From Cupriavidus oxalaticus (lineage in GTDB: Bacteria > Pseudomonadota > Gammaproteobacteria > Burkholderiales > Burkholderiaceae): a DNA stretch of 64,000 bases. Shown here piece after piece: positions 8,132 through 17,200 of this stretch. Location of the stretch: NCBI RefSeq assembly GCF_004768545.1, contig NZ_CP038634.1, positions 1,550,001-1,614,000 on the forward strand. The letters are read 5' to 3'. The notes under the pieces were generated by a model. That model did no database searches and was not told the DNA's origin. It worked only from the letters and a program-made list of their open reading frames with translations. Every line of letters starts with the position of its first letter. Positions within the stretch are counted from its first letter, which is position 1. The translations under genes and the position numbers were made by a program.

Positions 8132-9679
8132 CTAGGCTTCGGTGCTGAACAGCTGCGCGTAATCCGTGCGCAGCTGGCGCTTGAGCAGCTTGCCGGCCGT
8201 ATTGCGCGGCAGGTCGTCGACGAACACGATGCGCTTGGGCACCTTGAACGGCGCCAGCGCTTCGCGCGCATGCGCGATCAGCGCCTCTTCGCTGGCCTCC
8301 TGGCCGCGCTTGCGCACCACGCACGCGGCCACTGCCTCGACCCACTTCGGATGCGGCAGCGCGAACACCGCCGCTTCGGCCACCGCGCCATGCGTGTACA
8401 GGCACTCCTCCACTTCCCGGCTCGAGACCAGCACGCCGCCTGAATTGATCACGTCCTTGATCCGGTCGACCACGTACAGGTAGCCCTCGGCATCCATGTA
8501 GCCGAGGTCGCCGGAATGGAACCAGCCGCCGGCAAATGCTTCGGCGGTCTGCTCCGGCTTGTCCCAGTACCCGGTCAGCAGTTGCGGCGAGCGGTGCACG
8601 ATCTCGCCGAGCTCGCCGGGAGGGACGTCCTGCATGGTCTCGTCGACGATGCGCGTCTCGACATTCAGCACCGGCCGTCCTGCCGACGCGGGCCGCGCCG
8701 CATGCTCGTCGGGGCCCAGCACTGTCGCCAGCGGCCCGATTTCGCTCTGCCCGTAGCAGTTGTAGAAGCGCAGCGCCGGCAGCTTCTGCTGCAACTCCAG
8801 CAGCACCGGCACCGGCATGATCGATGCCCCGTAGTAGGACTTGACCAGCGCGCCGAGCCTGGCGGGCTCGAACTCGGCATGGCGCAGCAGCGAGATCCAG
8901 ACCGTGGGCGGGGCAAAGAAGCTGGTGATGCCTTCCGCGTGGATGGTGCGCAGGCAGTAGCCCGCCTCGGGGCTGTCGGCGATCAGCGTGGTGCCGCCGC
9001 ACAGCAGCAGCGGCATCAGGAACACGTGCATCTGCGCCGAGTGGTACAGCGGCAGCGCTGCCAGCGAATAGTCCGTGGCGCGGATGTCGCAGGCGTCAAT
9101 CGTGCTGACATACTCGGCCAGCAGCGCGCGGTGGGTCAGCACCGCGCCCTTGGGTGCGGAGGTCGTGCCGGAGGTGTACAGGATCTGCGCCGGCGTGGTG
9201 TCGGCGAGGCTGTCGAGTATTGGTGCTTCGGGCCCGCTGGCTGCCGCGGCGAGGATATCGCGCGCACTGCCGCCGCCATGCAGCGTGCCGCCGATGCGGC
9301 ACGGCAGGCCTTCGATGCGCGCCGCCAGTACCGGGTCGGCAAAGATCGCGCTGGCGCCCGACTGCGTCACGAGGTATTCCACCTCCGCTCGCGTCATCGA
9401 GAAGTTGACCGGCACATGGACCAGGCCGCTGCGCAGGCAGGCCAGCCACAGCAGCACGTACGCATCCGAGTTCTTGCCAAAGGCCGCGACCCGGTCGCCG
9501 GGGCGCAGGCCCCATCGTGCCAGCGCGCCGGCCACGCGCGCGGCGGCGAGGTCGAGTTCGCGGTAGCTCCAGGCCCGCTCGCCGAAGCGGAGCGCGGTCT
9601 TGGCGGGACTGCGCCGCACCGCGCGGGCGATGGCGTCGGGGATGGTGTTGCGCAGGGCGCGCTGCTGCTCTGACTGCAT
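8132..9679 (-). CDS. Acyl-CoA synthetase (AMP-dependent synthetase/ligase)
   Basis: A 515-residue member of the ANL superfamily that activates a carboxylic acid with ATP and then forms the CoA thioester. The P-loop-like motif YTSGTTSAPKG, the YGQSEIGP motif, the hinge region with WFHSGDLGYMD and DRIKDVINSGG, and the C-terminal catalytic lysine in NTAGKLLKRQL are all present. The ATG at 9679 gives the MQSEQQRALRNTIPD start. Similarity is to the fatty-acid or aryl-acid CoA ligase branch; the substrate cannot be read. The dienelactone hydrolase upstream is on the same strand but 120 bases away. Confidence 0.85.
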   Translation of the reverse strand: MQSEQQRALRNTIPDAIARAVRRSPAKTALRFGERAWSYRELDLAAARVAGALARWGLRPGDRVAAFGKNSDAYVLLWLACLRSGLVHVPVNFSMTRAEVEYLVTQSGASAIFADPVLAARIEGLPCRIGGTLHGGGSARDILAAAASGPEAPILDSLADTTPAQILYTSGTTSAPKGAVLTHRALLAEYVSTIDACDIRATDYSLAALPLYHSAQMHVFLMPLLLCGGTTLIADSPEAGYCLRTIHAEGITSFFAPPTVWISLLRHAEFEPARLGALVKSYYGASIMPVPVLLELQQKLPALRFYNCYGQSEIGPLATVLGPDEHAARPASAGRPVLNVETRIVDETMQDVPPGELGEIVHRSPQLLTGYWDKPEQTAEAFAGGWFHSGDLGYMDAEGYLYVVDRIKDVINSGGVLVSSREVEECLYTHGAVAEAAVFALPHPKWVEAVAACVVRKRGQEASEEALIAHAREALAPFKVPKRIVFVDDLPRNTAGKLLKRQLRTDYAQLFSTEA

Positions 9680-9800
9680 GGTGGTCTCCGTCGTTATGGT
9701 TTGAGGGTCCAGCAAGTCTTTGAAGCCAAGCGCCGAGGATAAGGGCTGCCGCCTCGCCCTGGCAAGGCGGCGCAGGGGGCGAGCGCCCCCGGGTGGCCTG

Positions 9801-10511
9801 TTACAGCGTCTGCGCCAGGAAGGCCAGCGCGCGCCCGTGTGCCAGCGCGGCACTGGGCTGGTGGTACGAGGCCCGCGCCCAGCAGTTGAAGCCGTGGTCG
9901 GCGTTGCCGTAGACGTGGATCTCGGTGCCGGGTTTGCCGGCCACCGCGTCGCGCACGCTCAGCACGGCCTCGGGCGGGATGTGCGCGTCGAGCGCGCCGT
10001 AGTGGAACTGCACCGGCACGCGGATGTTCGCCGCTTCCTGCAGCTGGTTCTGGATGCCGCCGCCATAGTACGGCACCGCCGCGTCGACCAGCCCGCGCGC
10101 CGCGCTCAGGTACGACAGCAGGCCGCCGAAGCAGTAGCCCACCGCTGCGACCTTGCCGGCGCCGGTACGCTGGCGCAGCGCCTGCACGGTGGCGGCGATG
10201 TCGCCCATCGCGGCTTCGATGTCGACCGCCTGGCGCAGCGCCAGCGCACGCGTCATGTCGTCGCCGGCGTAGCCCAGTTCGACGCGCGGCGCGTCGCGCC
10301 AGAACACGTCGGGCGCCAGCACGGCATAGCCGTCGGCGGCGTACTGGTCAGCCACCGCGCGGATGTGTTCGTTCACGCCGAAGATTTCCTGCAGCAGCAC
10401 GATGCCGGGCGCGCCGGGCCGGACGCCCGCCGGCGGCAGGCTGAGGTAGGCGTCGAAGCTGCCCGCGTCGCTGTCGACGCGGATCCATTGGCTGTCGGGA
10501 ATGGCTGTCAT
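9801..10511 (-). CDS. Dienelactone hydrolase family protein
   Basis: A 236-residue alpha/beta hydrolase of the carboxymethylenebutenolidase type. The nucleophile is the cysteine in VGYCFGGLLSYL, the acid lies near LDAHIPP and the catalytic His is in GNADHGFN, the Cys-Asp-His triad of the family. The N-terminal part has the usual IVLLQEIFGVNEHIR. The start ATG at 10511 has GGAGAG upstream. True DLH acts in chlorocatechol degradation; many paralogues act on other lactones or esters. No chlorocatechol genes are adjacent, so only the fold and chemistry are claimed. Confidence 0.85.
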   Translation of the reverse strand: MTAIPDSQWIRVDSDAGSFDAYLSLPPAGVRPGAPGIVLLQEIFGVNEHIRAVADQYAADGYAVLAPDVFWRDAPRVELGYAGDDMTRALALRQAVDIEAAMGDIAATVQALRQRTGAGKVAAVGYCFGGLLSYLSAARGLVDAAVPYYGGGIQNQLQEAANIRVPVQFHYGALDAHIPPEAVLSVRDAVAGKPGTEIHVYGNADHGFNCWARASYHQPSAALAHGRALAFLAQTL

Positions 10512-10658
10512 GGCAAAGGCTCTCCGGAATGGCTCACTAGGTAGGCGGAACGCGCGGCGGGTCGGCGGAATGCGCGGCGCGTGCCGCGCGCCAGCCGCAA
10601 GTTTGCCACCGCGCGCGCCGTCGTGCCGGCGCTGTCGTTTGCCGGGTCAGGGAAGCGC

Positions 10659-11354
10659 TCAATATGCGCGCGATTGCCGGTAGCGCTTGTGCCAGTTGTC
10701 CGTATAGGCCTTCACCACCGCCGCATCGCCGCGGATCAGCATGCCGTTCTCGGCATTGCGCTCCTGCGCCGACTTGGTGAAGTTGAACGAGCCGGTGAAC
10801 ACTGCCTGTTCGTCGAACACCATCACTTTGTTGTGCGCGATCGCGGGCTTGTTGTCGATCACCACCGGCACGCCCGCGTGCTTGAGATAGGTGGCGCTGG
10901 TATAGCGCTCCGACTGCTGGCTCTTGTCGAGGATCACGCGCACGTCCACGCCGCGCCGGTGCGCCTGCGCCACGGCCTCGGCGATCGGTGCGCTGGTGAA
11001 CGAGTAAGCCTGGATCAGCAGCTGCCGGCGCGTGCTGCGGATGGCATTGACCAGCAGCGCCTGGCAGCTCGCACCGTCGGGCACGAAGCACAGCGTGTAG
11101 CCGCTGCCCTGCGCGAACGCCTTGCTCGGCGCGGGGCTGGCCTCGGGCGGCTGCGCTGGCTTGCCGGACCGCGAAGGCAGGTGCTTCGCTACCGCTTCGC
11201 TGAAGGTGTCGCTGATGCTGTTGGTGATGGACTCGGTGACCTGGTCGAAGCCGGACGCCGAACGCGCATGCGCGATCAGGGCGAAGGGGCTGAACGAGGT
11301 GAAGGCCGATACGGCGGCGGCGAGGGCAAGGCCCAGTACGGTACGGCGGAACAT
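10659..11354 (-). CDS. Secreted phospholipase D-like protein (Nuc-type, single HKD motif)
   Basis: A 231-residue protein with an N-terminal signal segment (MFRRTVLGLALAAAVSAF, cleavage near AHA). The single HKD motif HNKVMVFD followed by AVFTGSFNFTKSAQERNAEN places it with the short PLD family that includes plasmid-borne Nuc endonucleases, which dimerise to form one active site. GVDVRVILDKSQ is also typical. It is likely periplasmic and acts on phosphodiesters, either nucleic acid or phospholipid. No conjugation genes are nearby, so it is not obviously plasmid-derived. Confidence 0.85.
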   Translation of the reverse strand: MFRRTVLGLALAAAVSAFTSFSPFALIAHARSASGFDQVTESITNSISDTFSEAVAKHLPSRSGKPAQPPEASPAPSKAFAQGSGYTLCFVPDGASCQALLVNAIRSTRRQLLIQAYSFTSAPIAEAVAQAHRRGVDVRVILDKSQQSERYTSATYLKHAGVPVVIDNKPAIAHNKVMVFDEQAVFTGSFNFTKSAQERNAENGMLIRGDAAVVKAYTDNWHKRYRQSRAY

Positions 11355-11591
11355 TCGGTAAGTCAGGGCGCGTAGGTCGCGACGTTTATGCTGGCTTCGG
11401 TCAGGGACAGCCTGCGCGCGCCGCGCGGCGCGGGCTGTGGTGCGCGGGACCGCAGCGTAGCAGCCGCATACGCCACTGGCAAAGGGCGATGTGTAACAGG
11501 ATATGCGCCGGCGGCACCGGCCTTGGGACTATCGGCGCATGGCGCCTATGATGGATGGAACCCCGCGGGCCTGCCCGCCAAGGAGAGGGAC

Positions 11592-11798
11592 ATGTCGAAC
11601 CATACCTACAAGCTGGTCGAAATCGTCGGCTCTTCGCCGGATGGCTGCGATGCGGCGATCCGCAGCGCCATCGCCAAGGCTGGCGAAACCATCAAGAACA
11701 TCGACTGGTTCGAAGTGGTGGAAACGCGCGGCCATATCGAGAACGGCAAGATCGCTCATTTCCAGGTCACGCTGAAGGTCGGCTTCCGCGTGACCTGA
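11592..11798 (+). CDS. Dodecin (flavin-binding dodecamer)
   Basis: A 68-residue protein matching dodecin over its whole length: [18 protein letters not shown], the flavin-stacking Trp in [13 protein letters not shown], and [11 protein letters not shown] at the end. Dodecins form hollow dodecamers that store and buffer riboflavin, FMN or CoA. The ATG at 11592 follows a strong AGGAGAGGGA ribosome site, which settles the start although the frame is open upstream. Confidence 0.95.
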   Translation: MSNHTYKLVEIVGSSPDGCDAAIRSAIAKAGETIKNIDWFEVVETRGHIENGKIAHFQVTLKVGFRVT

Positions 11799-11945
11799 GC
11801 CCGGCGCGCTCGCGGCTTGCGCCGCGTATCGTTCCTGCTTCGGACTGCTTGGCCTCCTGCATTTACAGAGCGGCCGGCGGCGGCCCGTTCGCCGCGGTCA
11901 ACTGCGGCGCAATCCCCGACGGGCGCATGCCCGCGCGGTCAACGA

Positions 11946-12122
11946 TCAAGGCAGGCGGATTTCCTTCACGTCGAAGTGCGATTCGCCGATCAGCTCCGTG
12001 TCGTACTCGCCGACCAGCTCCACCGTGGTGCTGGCGTCGACGGGCTTCTGCGCCGGCCACACCTTCTGCTTGGTCTTCACGGATGATGCGCCGGCGCGGC
12101 TGAACCGTCGCTGAACGGTCAT
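11946..12122 (-). CDS. Short hypothetical ORF upstream of sbcD, doubtful
   Basis: Up to 58 residues from ATG 12122, or 44 from a GTG at 12080 (beginning KTKQKVWPAQKP). The C-terminal half, VELVGEYDTELIGESHFDVKEIRLP in the main, has normal protein-like composition with acidic and hydrophobic alternation, unlike most antisense frames here. There is no good ribosome site before either start. It could be a real small gene, or the N-terminal stub of a lost gene. I do not recognise it. Confidence 0.35.
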   Translation of the reverse strand: MTVQRRFSRAGASSVKTKQKVWPAQKPVDASTTVELVGEYDTELIGESHFDVKEIRLP

Positions 12123-12192
12123 GCAGGCACCGCGACGATTTATCATGCTGGGTTCGCGCGCCACATGCGCGCAAAATCCACCGGATCCCAGA

Positions 12193-13341
12193 TTGCGTTT
12201 CCTGCACACCGCCGACTGGCATCTCGGCCGGCTCTTCCATGCCCGCAGCCTGCTGGAAGACCAGGCCCATATCCTTGGCCAGTTCGTTGAACTGGTCAAA
12301 GCCGAACGACCCGACGCCGTGCTGATCGCCGGCGACGTCTATGACCGCGCCGTGCCACCGCCCGAGGCCGTGGCGCTGCTCGACGACGTGCTGGGCCGCA
12401 TCGTCGTCGATGCCGGCGTTCCGGTGGTGATGATCGCCGGTAACCATGACAGCGCGCAGCGGCTGGAATTCGGCGCGCGCCTGATGCGCGCGCAGGGCCT
12501 GCACGTGGCCGGCCGCACGCTGGCCGAGGCCGCCAGCGTGACGCTGCAGGACGCGCACGGCGAAGTGCGCGTCTACGCGCTGCCCTATGCCGAGCCCGCG
12601 GTGGTGCGCGACGCCATGGGCGCCGATCTGCCCTCGCACGAAGCCGCGCTGCGCGCGCAGCTCGACGCGATCCGCGCGGTCCATCCCCCGGGCGTGCGCG
12701 CGGTGGTGGTGGGCCATGCCTTCGTGGTCGGCGGCGCGGCCAGCGAATCGGAGCGGCCGCTGTCGGTCGGCGGCAGCGGCGCCGTGGCGGCCGACCTCTT
12801 CGCCGGTTTCGACCTGGTCGCGCTGGGCCACCTGCACCGGCCGCAGACGCTTGGCGGGGGCCGCATCCATTACGCCGGCTCGCTGCTCAAGTACTCGCTG
12901 TCCGAATGCGCGCACGACAAGTCGGTGTCGCGCATCGAGCTGGATGGCGATGGCACCGTCTCGATCACGCCGGTGCCGCTGCAGCCGCTGCGCGACGTGC
13001 GCGTGGTGGAAGGCGAACTGGCCGCGCTGCTTGCCGCTGGCGCAGATGACCCGCAGCGCGACGACTATATCCACGCGCGCCTGACCGATGCCGGCGCGCT
13101 GCTCGACCCCATGGCCAAGCTGCGCCAGGTCTACCCCAATGCGCTGGCGATCGAGCGCGCGGTGCTGGCGCGCAGCGGCACGGCCTCGGAAGCGGGCCGC
13201 CAGCTGCGCCAGCTTGGCACCGGCGAGCTGTTTGCCAGCTTTTTCCGCGAGGTGGCCGATGCCGAGCTGGAGCCGGGCCACCGCGAGGTGCTGGACCATG
13301 TGCTGGCCGGCATGGCGGCGGCGGAGCGGGAGTCGGCATGA
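12193..13341 (+). CDS. sbcD: SbcD exonuclease subunit (Mre11-type nuclease)
   Basis: The nuclease subunit of SbcCD, which cleaves hairpins and protein-blocked DNA ends. All metallophosphoesterase motifs are present: HTADWHLGR at the N-terminus, AGDVYDRAVPP, AGNHDSAQR, VVGHAFVVGG and LGHLHRPQ. The family begins with (M)RFLHTADWH, which here is encoded from a TTG at 12193, giving 382 residues; ATG codons at 12145 or 12121 would add a non-conserved leader. It overlaps sbcC by four bases (ATGA), so the two are translationally coupled. An internal stretch near residue 195 (VVGGAASESERPLSVGGSG) is the usual variable region. Confidence 0.92.
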   Translation: MRFLHTADWHLGRLFHARSLLEDQAHILGQFVELVKAERPDAVLIAGDVYDRAVPPPEAVALLDDVLGRIVVDAGVPVVMIAGNHDSAQRLEFGARLMRAQGLHVAGRTLAEAASVTLQDAHGEVRVYALPYAEPAVVRDAMGADLPSHEAALRAQLDAIRAVHPPGVRAVVVGHAFVVGGAASESERPLSVGGSGAVAADLFAGFDLVALGHLHRPQTLGGGRIHYAGSLLKYSLSECAHDKSVSRIELDGDGTVSITPVPLQPLRDVRVVEGELAALLAAGADDPQRDDYIHARLTDAGALLDPMAKLRQVYPNALAIERAVLARSGTASEAGRQLRQLGTGELFASFFREVADAELEPGHREVLDHVLAGMAAAERESA

Positions 13342-16300
13342 GACCTCTGCACCTGACCCTGCAGGCCTTCGGGCCGTTTGCCGCGACCGAGCAGGTCGAT
13401 TTCACGCGGCTCGGCGACCAGGCCTTCTTCCTGATCCACGGCCCCACCGGCGCCGGCAAGACCACGCTGCTCGACGCCATCTGCTTTGCGCTGTATGGCG
13501 ATACCTCCGGCGGCGAGCGCAGTGCGCAGGCCATGCGCAGCGCCAACGCCGCGCCGGGACTGCGCACCGAGGTCACGCTGGAATTCAGCCTGGGCGCGCA
13601 ACGCTGGCGCGTGGTGCGCTCGCCCGCGCAGGAGCGGCCCAAGCAGCGCGGCGAGGGCTGGCTGACGGAGCCGGCCAAGGCGCAGCTCGACCAGCATGAC
13701 GGCAATGGCTGGGTCAGCAAGGCTGGCCAGCCGGGCAAGGTCAGCGATGCCATCCGCGAGCTGCTCGGCTTCGACAGCGCGCAGTTCCGCCAGGTCATCG
13801 TGCTGCCGCAAGGGCGCTTCCGCGAACTGCTGACCGCCAGTTCGCAGGCGCGGCAGGCGATCCTGGAGCGCTTGTTCCGGACCGAGCTCTATCGCCGCGT
13901 GGAAGAACTGCTGAAGACGCAGGCGGCCGGCATCCGCCGCGATGCCGAGCGCATCGGCATCCAGCGCGACGAAGCGCTGCGGCAGGCCGGCATGGAGAGC
14001 GCGCAGGCGCTTGCCGACGGCATCGCCGCGCTGCAGGCGGAAATGCATGCGCTGCAGGCACAGGAGCAGGTCGCACGCCAGGCGCTGGCCGCTGCGCAGG
14101 CGGCGCTGGGCGCGGGCGAACAGGTCGCGGCGCGGCTGCAGGAGCGCCAGCAGGCCGAAGCCGCGCACACGGCGTTGCTGGCACAGCAACCCGTGATGGA
14201 GGCCGAACGCATGCGGCTGCAGGCGGCGCAGCGGGCGGCACGCGTCAACCCGGCATTGCAGCAGTGGCAGCTCGCGCAGCGGGACCTCACTGCGGCCGGG
14301 ACCGCGCTTGAGCAGGCCGAAGCGGGCGCGGCACGCACCACGCAGCAGGCGGCGCAGGCCGCCGCCGCATTGCAGGCCGAGACCGGCCGTGCCGGATTGC
14401 GCTCGGCCGCGCAGCGGCGCTGCGCGGAACTGGACGCCATGCTGCCGCGCGCGCGCCAGCTCGGCACGCTGCGCGAGGCCCTGGAGGCGGCACAGCAGAA
14501 GCAAGCCGCCACCACCGCGGCGCGCGAGCGTGCCGCCGCCAGGCTGGCGGCGAGCCAGGCCGAGGCCGTGGCGGCGGAGGCCGCGCTCGGGCAGGCACAG
14601 CTGGCTGCCGCGCAGCTGCAAGGCACGCAACTGCAGCTCGCCGCGCTGCAGGAAAAGTCGCGGCAATTCAGCCGTCACGCGCAGGCGATGCAGGCGCTCG
14701 CCAATGCCGTCGCGCAGGCAGCCGACGTGGAAGCGGCGCTGCAACTGGCCGACCGCATGCGCGAACGCCGCCGTGCCGCGCTGGCCGAAGCCGAAGCCGC
14801 GTGGCGCGCCGGCCAGGCGGCCCGGCTGGCGGCGTTGCTCGCCACCGGCGAGGCGTGTCCGGTATGCGGCAGCAGTGCGCATCCCACGCCGGCGCAGCAT
14901 GTCGAGACACCGCTGTCCGATGAGGCGCTGGAGCAGGCGCGCGGCGCCATGCTCGAGGCCGAGTCGCAGGCGGTGCGTTGCGCCGGCCAGCTACAAGCCG
15001 CGCAGGCCGCCAGCTTGCAGGCGCGCGAGCGCGCCGAGGAACTCGCGCAGGCCCTGGGCGATGTCTCGGAGGAGGCCGCGCGCCAGCTGAAGACAGACAT
15101 GGCAACGCTGGAAGCCGCGCTGGCAGCAGGCCAGCAGGCAGCGGCCAGCGTTGGCCAGTGCGAAGCGGCCATCGCCGCCAGCCGCGCCGCGCGCGAAGCG
15201 GCGGAGCTCGCCGGCCGCGAAGCCGCCGCCGCAGCGGAAACGGCTTCGCAAGCGCTGGCGCAGTGCCAGGTCGAATGGCAGGTTGCCTGCGCGCAGGTCC
15301 CCGAAGACTCGCGCGATCCGGTGGCGCTGGCCGAAGCCCTGCGCCAGGCCCAGGCCGATGCCGCGGCGCTGGAGCACGCGCTCGCCACCGCGCAGGCGGC
15401 GGAACGGCAGGCAGCCACCGATGCCGCCGCCGCGCAGGCCGCGCTCGGCTCGGCCCGGCAGGCCCAGGCGCAAGCCGCCGCGCGCCTTGCCGAGTCGGAA
15501 GGCGCGCTGGCGCAAGCGTTGGCGCGTGAAGGTCTTGCCGATGCACGGGCGCATGCCGCGGCCAGCCTGCCCGATGCCGACATGGCGCGTATCGACCAGG
15601 CGCTGCGTGCATTCGATATGGAGCTGGTCTCCGCCGCCCGGCTGCGCGAGCGCGCCGACGCCGCCGCGCAAGGGCTCGGCGTGCCGGACCTGGACGGATT
15701 GCGCGCCGCCCGGCAGGCCGCCGCCGACGCAGTCGAAGCCCTGGTCCGGCAACAGGCGGATCGCGGCCGCGCGCGCGACACGCTGCAGCAATGCCAGTTG
15801 CGCCTGCAGCAGCTCGACGCGCAGGGCCGCGATATCGAAGCCCGCTATGCGGTGCTGGGCCGGCTGGCCGAGGTGGCCAACGGCAACAACCCGCGCCGCA
15901 TGACCTTCCAGCGCTTCGTGCTGGCAACGCTGCTTGACGAGGTGCTGGAAGCCGCGTCGGCGCGGCTGCTGGCGATGAGCCGGGGCCGCTATGTGCTGCA
16001 GCGCGTGCGCGAGCAGGCCGACCAGCGCAGTGCAGGCGGGCTGGATATTGAAGTGTTCGACCACGACACCGGGGCGCCGCGCCCGGCCAATACGCTGTCG
16101 GGCGGCGAAGGCTTCCTGGCGTCGCTGTCGCTGGCTCTTGGCCTGGCCGACGTGGTGCAGTCGCGCGCGGGCGGCATCCAGCTCGATACGCTGTTCGTTG
16201 ACGAAGGGTTCGGCACGCTGGATCCGGAAAGCCTGGACTTTGCCATCCGCACGCTGCTCGACCTGCAGCAAGCCGGCCGATTGGTAGGGATCATCTCGCA

Positions 16301-16400
16301 CGTGGCAGAACTGCGCGAGCGCATCGACGTGCGTCTGGAAGTGCGGCCGGGGGTTGGCGGCAGCCGCGCCACGCTGAGCGGCGTGGCGGCCGCGGCCTGA
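13338..16400 (+). CDS. sbcC: SbcC ATPase subunit (Rad50-type SMC-like protein)
   Basis: A 1020-residue SMC-like ATPase partner of SbcD. Walker A GPTGAGKT is at residues 35-42. Long Ala/Gln/Glu-rich coiled coils flank a zinc hook at C507-P-V-C510. The C-terminal half carries the ABC signature LSGGEGFLASLSLALGLADVV and Walker B LFVDEGFGTLD, then the His of IISHVAEL. The protein opens and closes around DNA ends with ATP, positioning the SbcD nuclease. The start overlaps the sbcD stop. Length is close to the usual 1000-1050. The coiled coils are extremely alanine-rich, which produces many long antisense open frames but no second gene. Confidence 0.95.
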   Translation: MRPLHLTLQAFGPFAATEQVDFTRLGDQAFFLIHGPTGAGKTTLLDAICFALYGDTSGGERSAQAMRSANAAPGLRTEVTLEFSLGAQRWRVVRSPAQERPKQRGEGWLTEPAKAQLDQHDGNGWVSKAGQPGKVSDAIRELLGFDSAQFRQVIVLPQGRFRELLTASSQARQAILERLFRTELYRRVEELLKTQAAGIRRDAERIGIQRDEALRQAGMESAQALADGIAALQAEMHALQAQEQVARQALAAAQAALGAGEQVAARLQERQQAEAAHTALLAQQPVMEAERMRLQAAQRAARVNPALQQWQLAQRDLTAAGTALEQAEAGAARTTQQAAQAAAALQAETGRAGLRSAAQRRCAELDAMLPRARQLGTLREALEAAQQKQAATTAARERAAARLAASQAEAVAAEAALGQAQLAAAQLQGTQLQLAALQEKSRQFSRHAQAMQALANAVAQAADVEAALQLADRMRERRRAALAEAEAAWRAGQAARLAALLATGEACPVCGSSAHPTPAQHVETPLSDEALEQARGAMLEAESQAVRCAGQLQAAQAASLQARERAEELAQALGDVSEEAARQLKTDMATLEAALAAGQQAAASVGQCEAAIAASRAAREAAELAGREAAAAAETASQALAQCQVEWQVACAQVPEDSRDPVALAEALRQAQADAAALEHALATAQAAERQAATDAAAAQAALGSARQAQAQAAARLAESEGALAQALAREGLADARAHAAASLPDADMARIDQALRAFDMELVSAARLRERADAAAQGLGVPDLDGLRAARQAAADAVEALVRQQADRGRARDTLQQCQLRLQQLDAQGRDIEARYAVLGRLAEVANGNNPRRMTFQRFVLATLLDEVLEAASARLLAMSRGRYVLQRVREQADQRSAGGLDIEVFDHDTGAPRPANTLSGGEGFLASLSLALGLADVVQSRAGGIQLDTLFVDEGFGTLDPESLDFAIRTLLDLQQAGRLVGIISHVAELRERIDVRLEVRPGVGGSRATLSGVAAAA

Positions 16401-16442
16401 GAATATTTGCGTATTTGCCGGCCGGGGTGGCCGGCATGCCGC

Positions 16443-16682
16443 TCAGCCGACGAACACCTGGCGGCAGCGGATCGCCATGACCTGCGCCTCGAACGCGCGT
16501 GCGGCGGCCCGCGCCAGCCGCGCGCGGCGCGACAGCTTGGGCGCAACGCCGAGACCTGTCGCGGACGCGATGCTTCGCTTGTTTTCCTGGCCCAATCCCC
16601 ACGCCTGCTGCGTAACCTGCAGGATGCGCGCAAGGGCTGCGGCATGTTGCGTGGAGGCATTCGGGACATTGACGGTGGCCAT
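16443..16682 (-). CDS. Small conserved-looking hypothetical protein
   Basis: A 79-residue protein starting MATVNVPNASTQHAA. It is mostly helical in composition, with a basic C-terminal half (PKLSRRARLARAAARAFEAQ). A strong GAGGAGT ribosome site lies at proper distance before the ATG at 16682, which supports real translation. There are no signal peptide, membrane segments or recognisable motifs. It is convergent with sbcC and divergent from the pca promoter region. Confidence 0.65.
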   Translation of the reverse strand: MATVNVPNASTQHAAALARILQVTQQAWGLGQENKRSIASATGLGVAPKLSRRARLARAAARAFEAQVMAIRCRQVFVG

Positions 16683-16907
16683 GGTCTGACTCCTCGTTCT
16701 TGTCTGTTGCCTGGCGGCGCGCCTGAGCCGGGTGGTCCGGGGGCTGCTGTGCGGGCGCTGCCGTCCTCTGATTCAACGATAGTCCCCGCGACCCCGGCGC
16801 AACATCGACAGCGAACCGATTCCCCTGTCGGTTCTGTCCTACACGGGAAGCCGCCGTCACCTCGCGCGGTGATCGCCCACCGTGTGTGCCCTGGGCGGGC
16901 CCACTGG

Positions 16908-16935
16908 TTGACCGTCGCCCGCGCGCAGGTGTAAT
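16908..16935 (+). promoter_or_regulatory. Sigma70-like promoter upstream of pcaIJF
   Basis: TTGACC (16908-16913), a 16-base spacer and TGTAAT (16930-16935). Each hexamer differs from consensus by one base. It lies inside the 518-base gap between the small gene at 16682 and the pcaI start at 17201, and a PcaR-box-like sequence begins three bases downstream. The leader would be about 260 bases; nothing else was recognised in that leader. Confidence 0.5.
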
Positions 16936-16937
16936 CT

Positions 16938-16973
16938 GTTCATTCTGCGAATTCAAGTTCTAATAGCGAACAA
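16938..16973 (+). promoter_or_regulatory. Candidate PcaR operator
   Basis: GTTCTAATAGCGAACAA at 16957-16973 agrees at 12 of 17 positions with the PcaR box reported for Pseudomonas putida (GTTCGATAATCGCACAA). A weaker copy beginning GTTCATTCTGCGAA starts at 16938. The two GTTC-led copies lie 19 bases apart, just downstream of the putative -10. PcaR in P. putida binds around the transcription start of pcaIJ and activates with 3-oxoadipate. Binding here is inference. Confidence 0.45.
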
Positions 16974-17200
16974 TGGTCCAGCCAACCGCTGGCGGCTTTC
17001 GGATCGCGGCCGTGGGAACCGCGCGGCCCCAAACAACACCACGCAGACTGCTGGACCGTTCAACGGGCGGTACTGGCGGCGCCAATGCCGCCGGCTGCGA
17101 ACGAACATCCTTCCGGCAGGACTATCGGAGACCGTCTTTCATGCGCCGCGCCTTGCGGCCCGCTCCGGTAGCCTGCGGATCTTCCGACCTGGAAACGCAA

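Noticed and set aside
14668..15927. Long open frames antisense to sbcC (up to 436 codons)
   Set aside because: They are Arg/Ala/Pro-rich shadows of the alanine-rich SbcC coiled coil, with no domain or ribosome site.
16973..17200. Longer N-terminus for PcaI from ATG 16973 or 17141
   Set aside because: The extra residues have no resemblance to CoA-transferases and would place the start on the operator; the GTG at 17201 fits the family.
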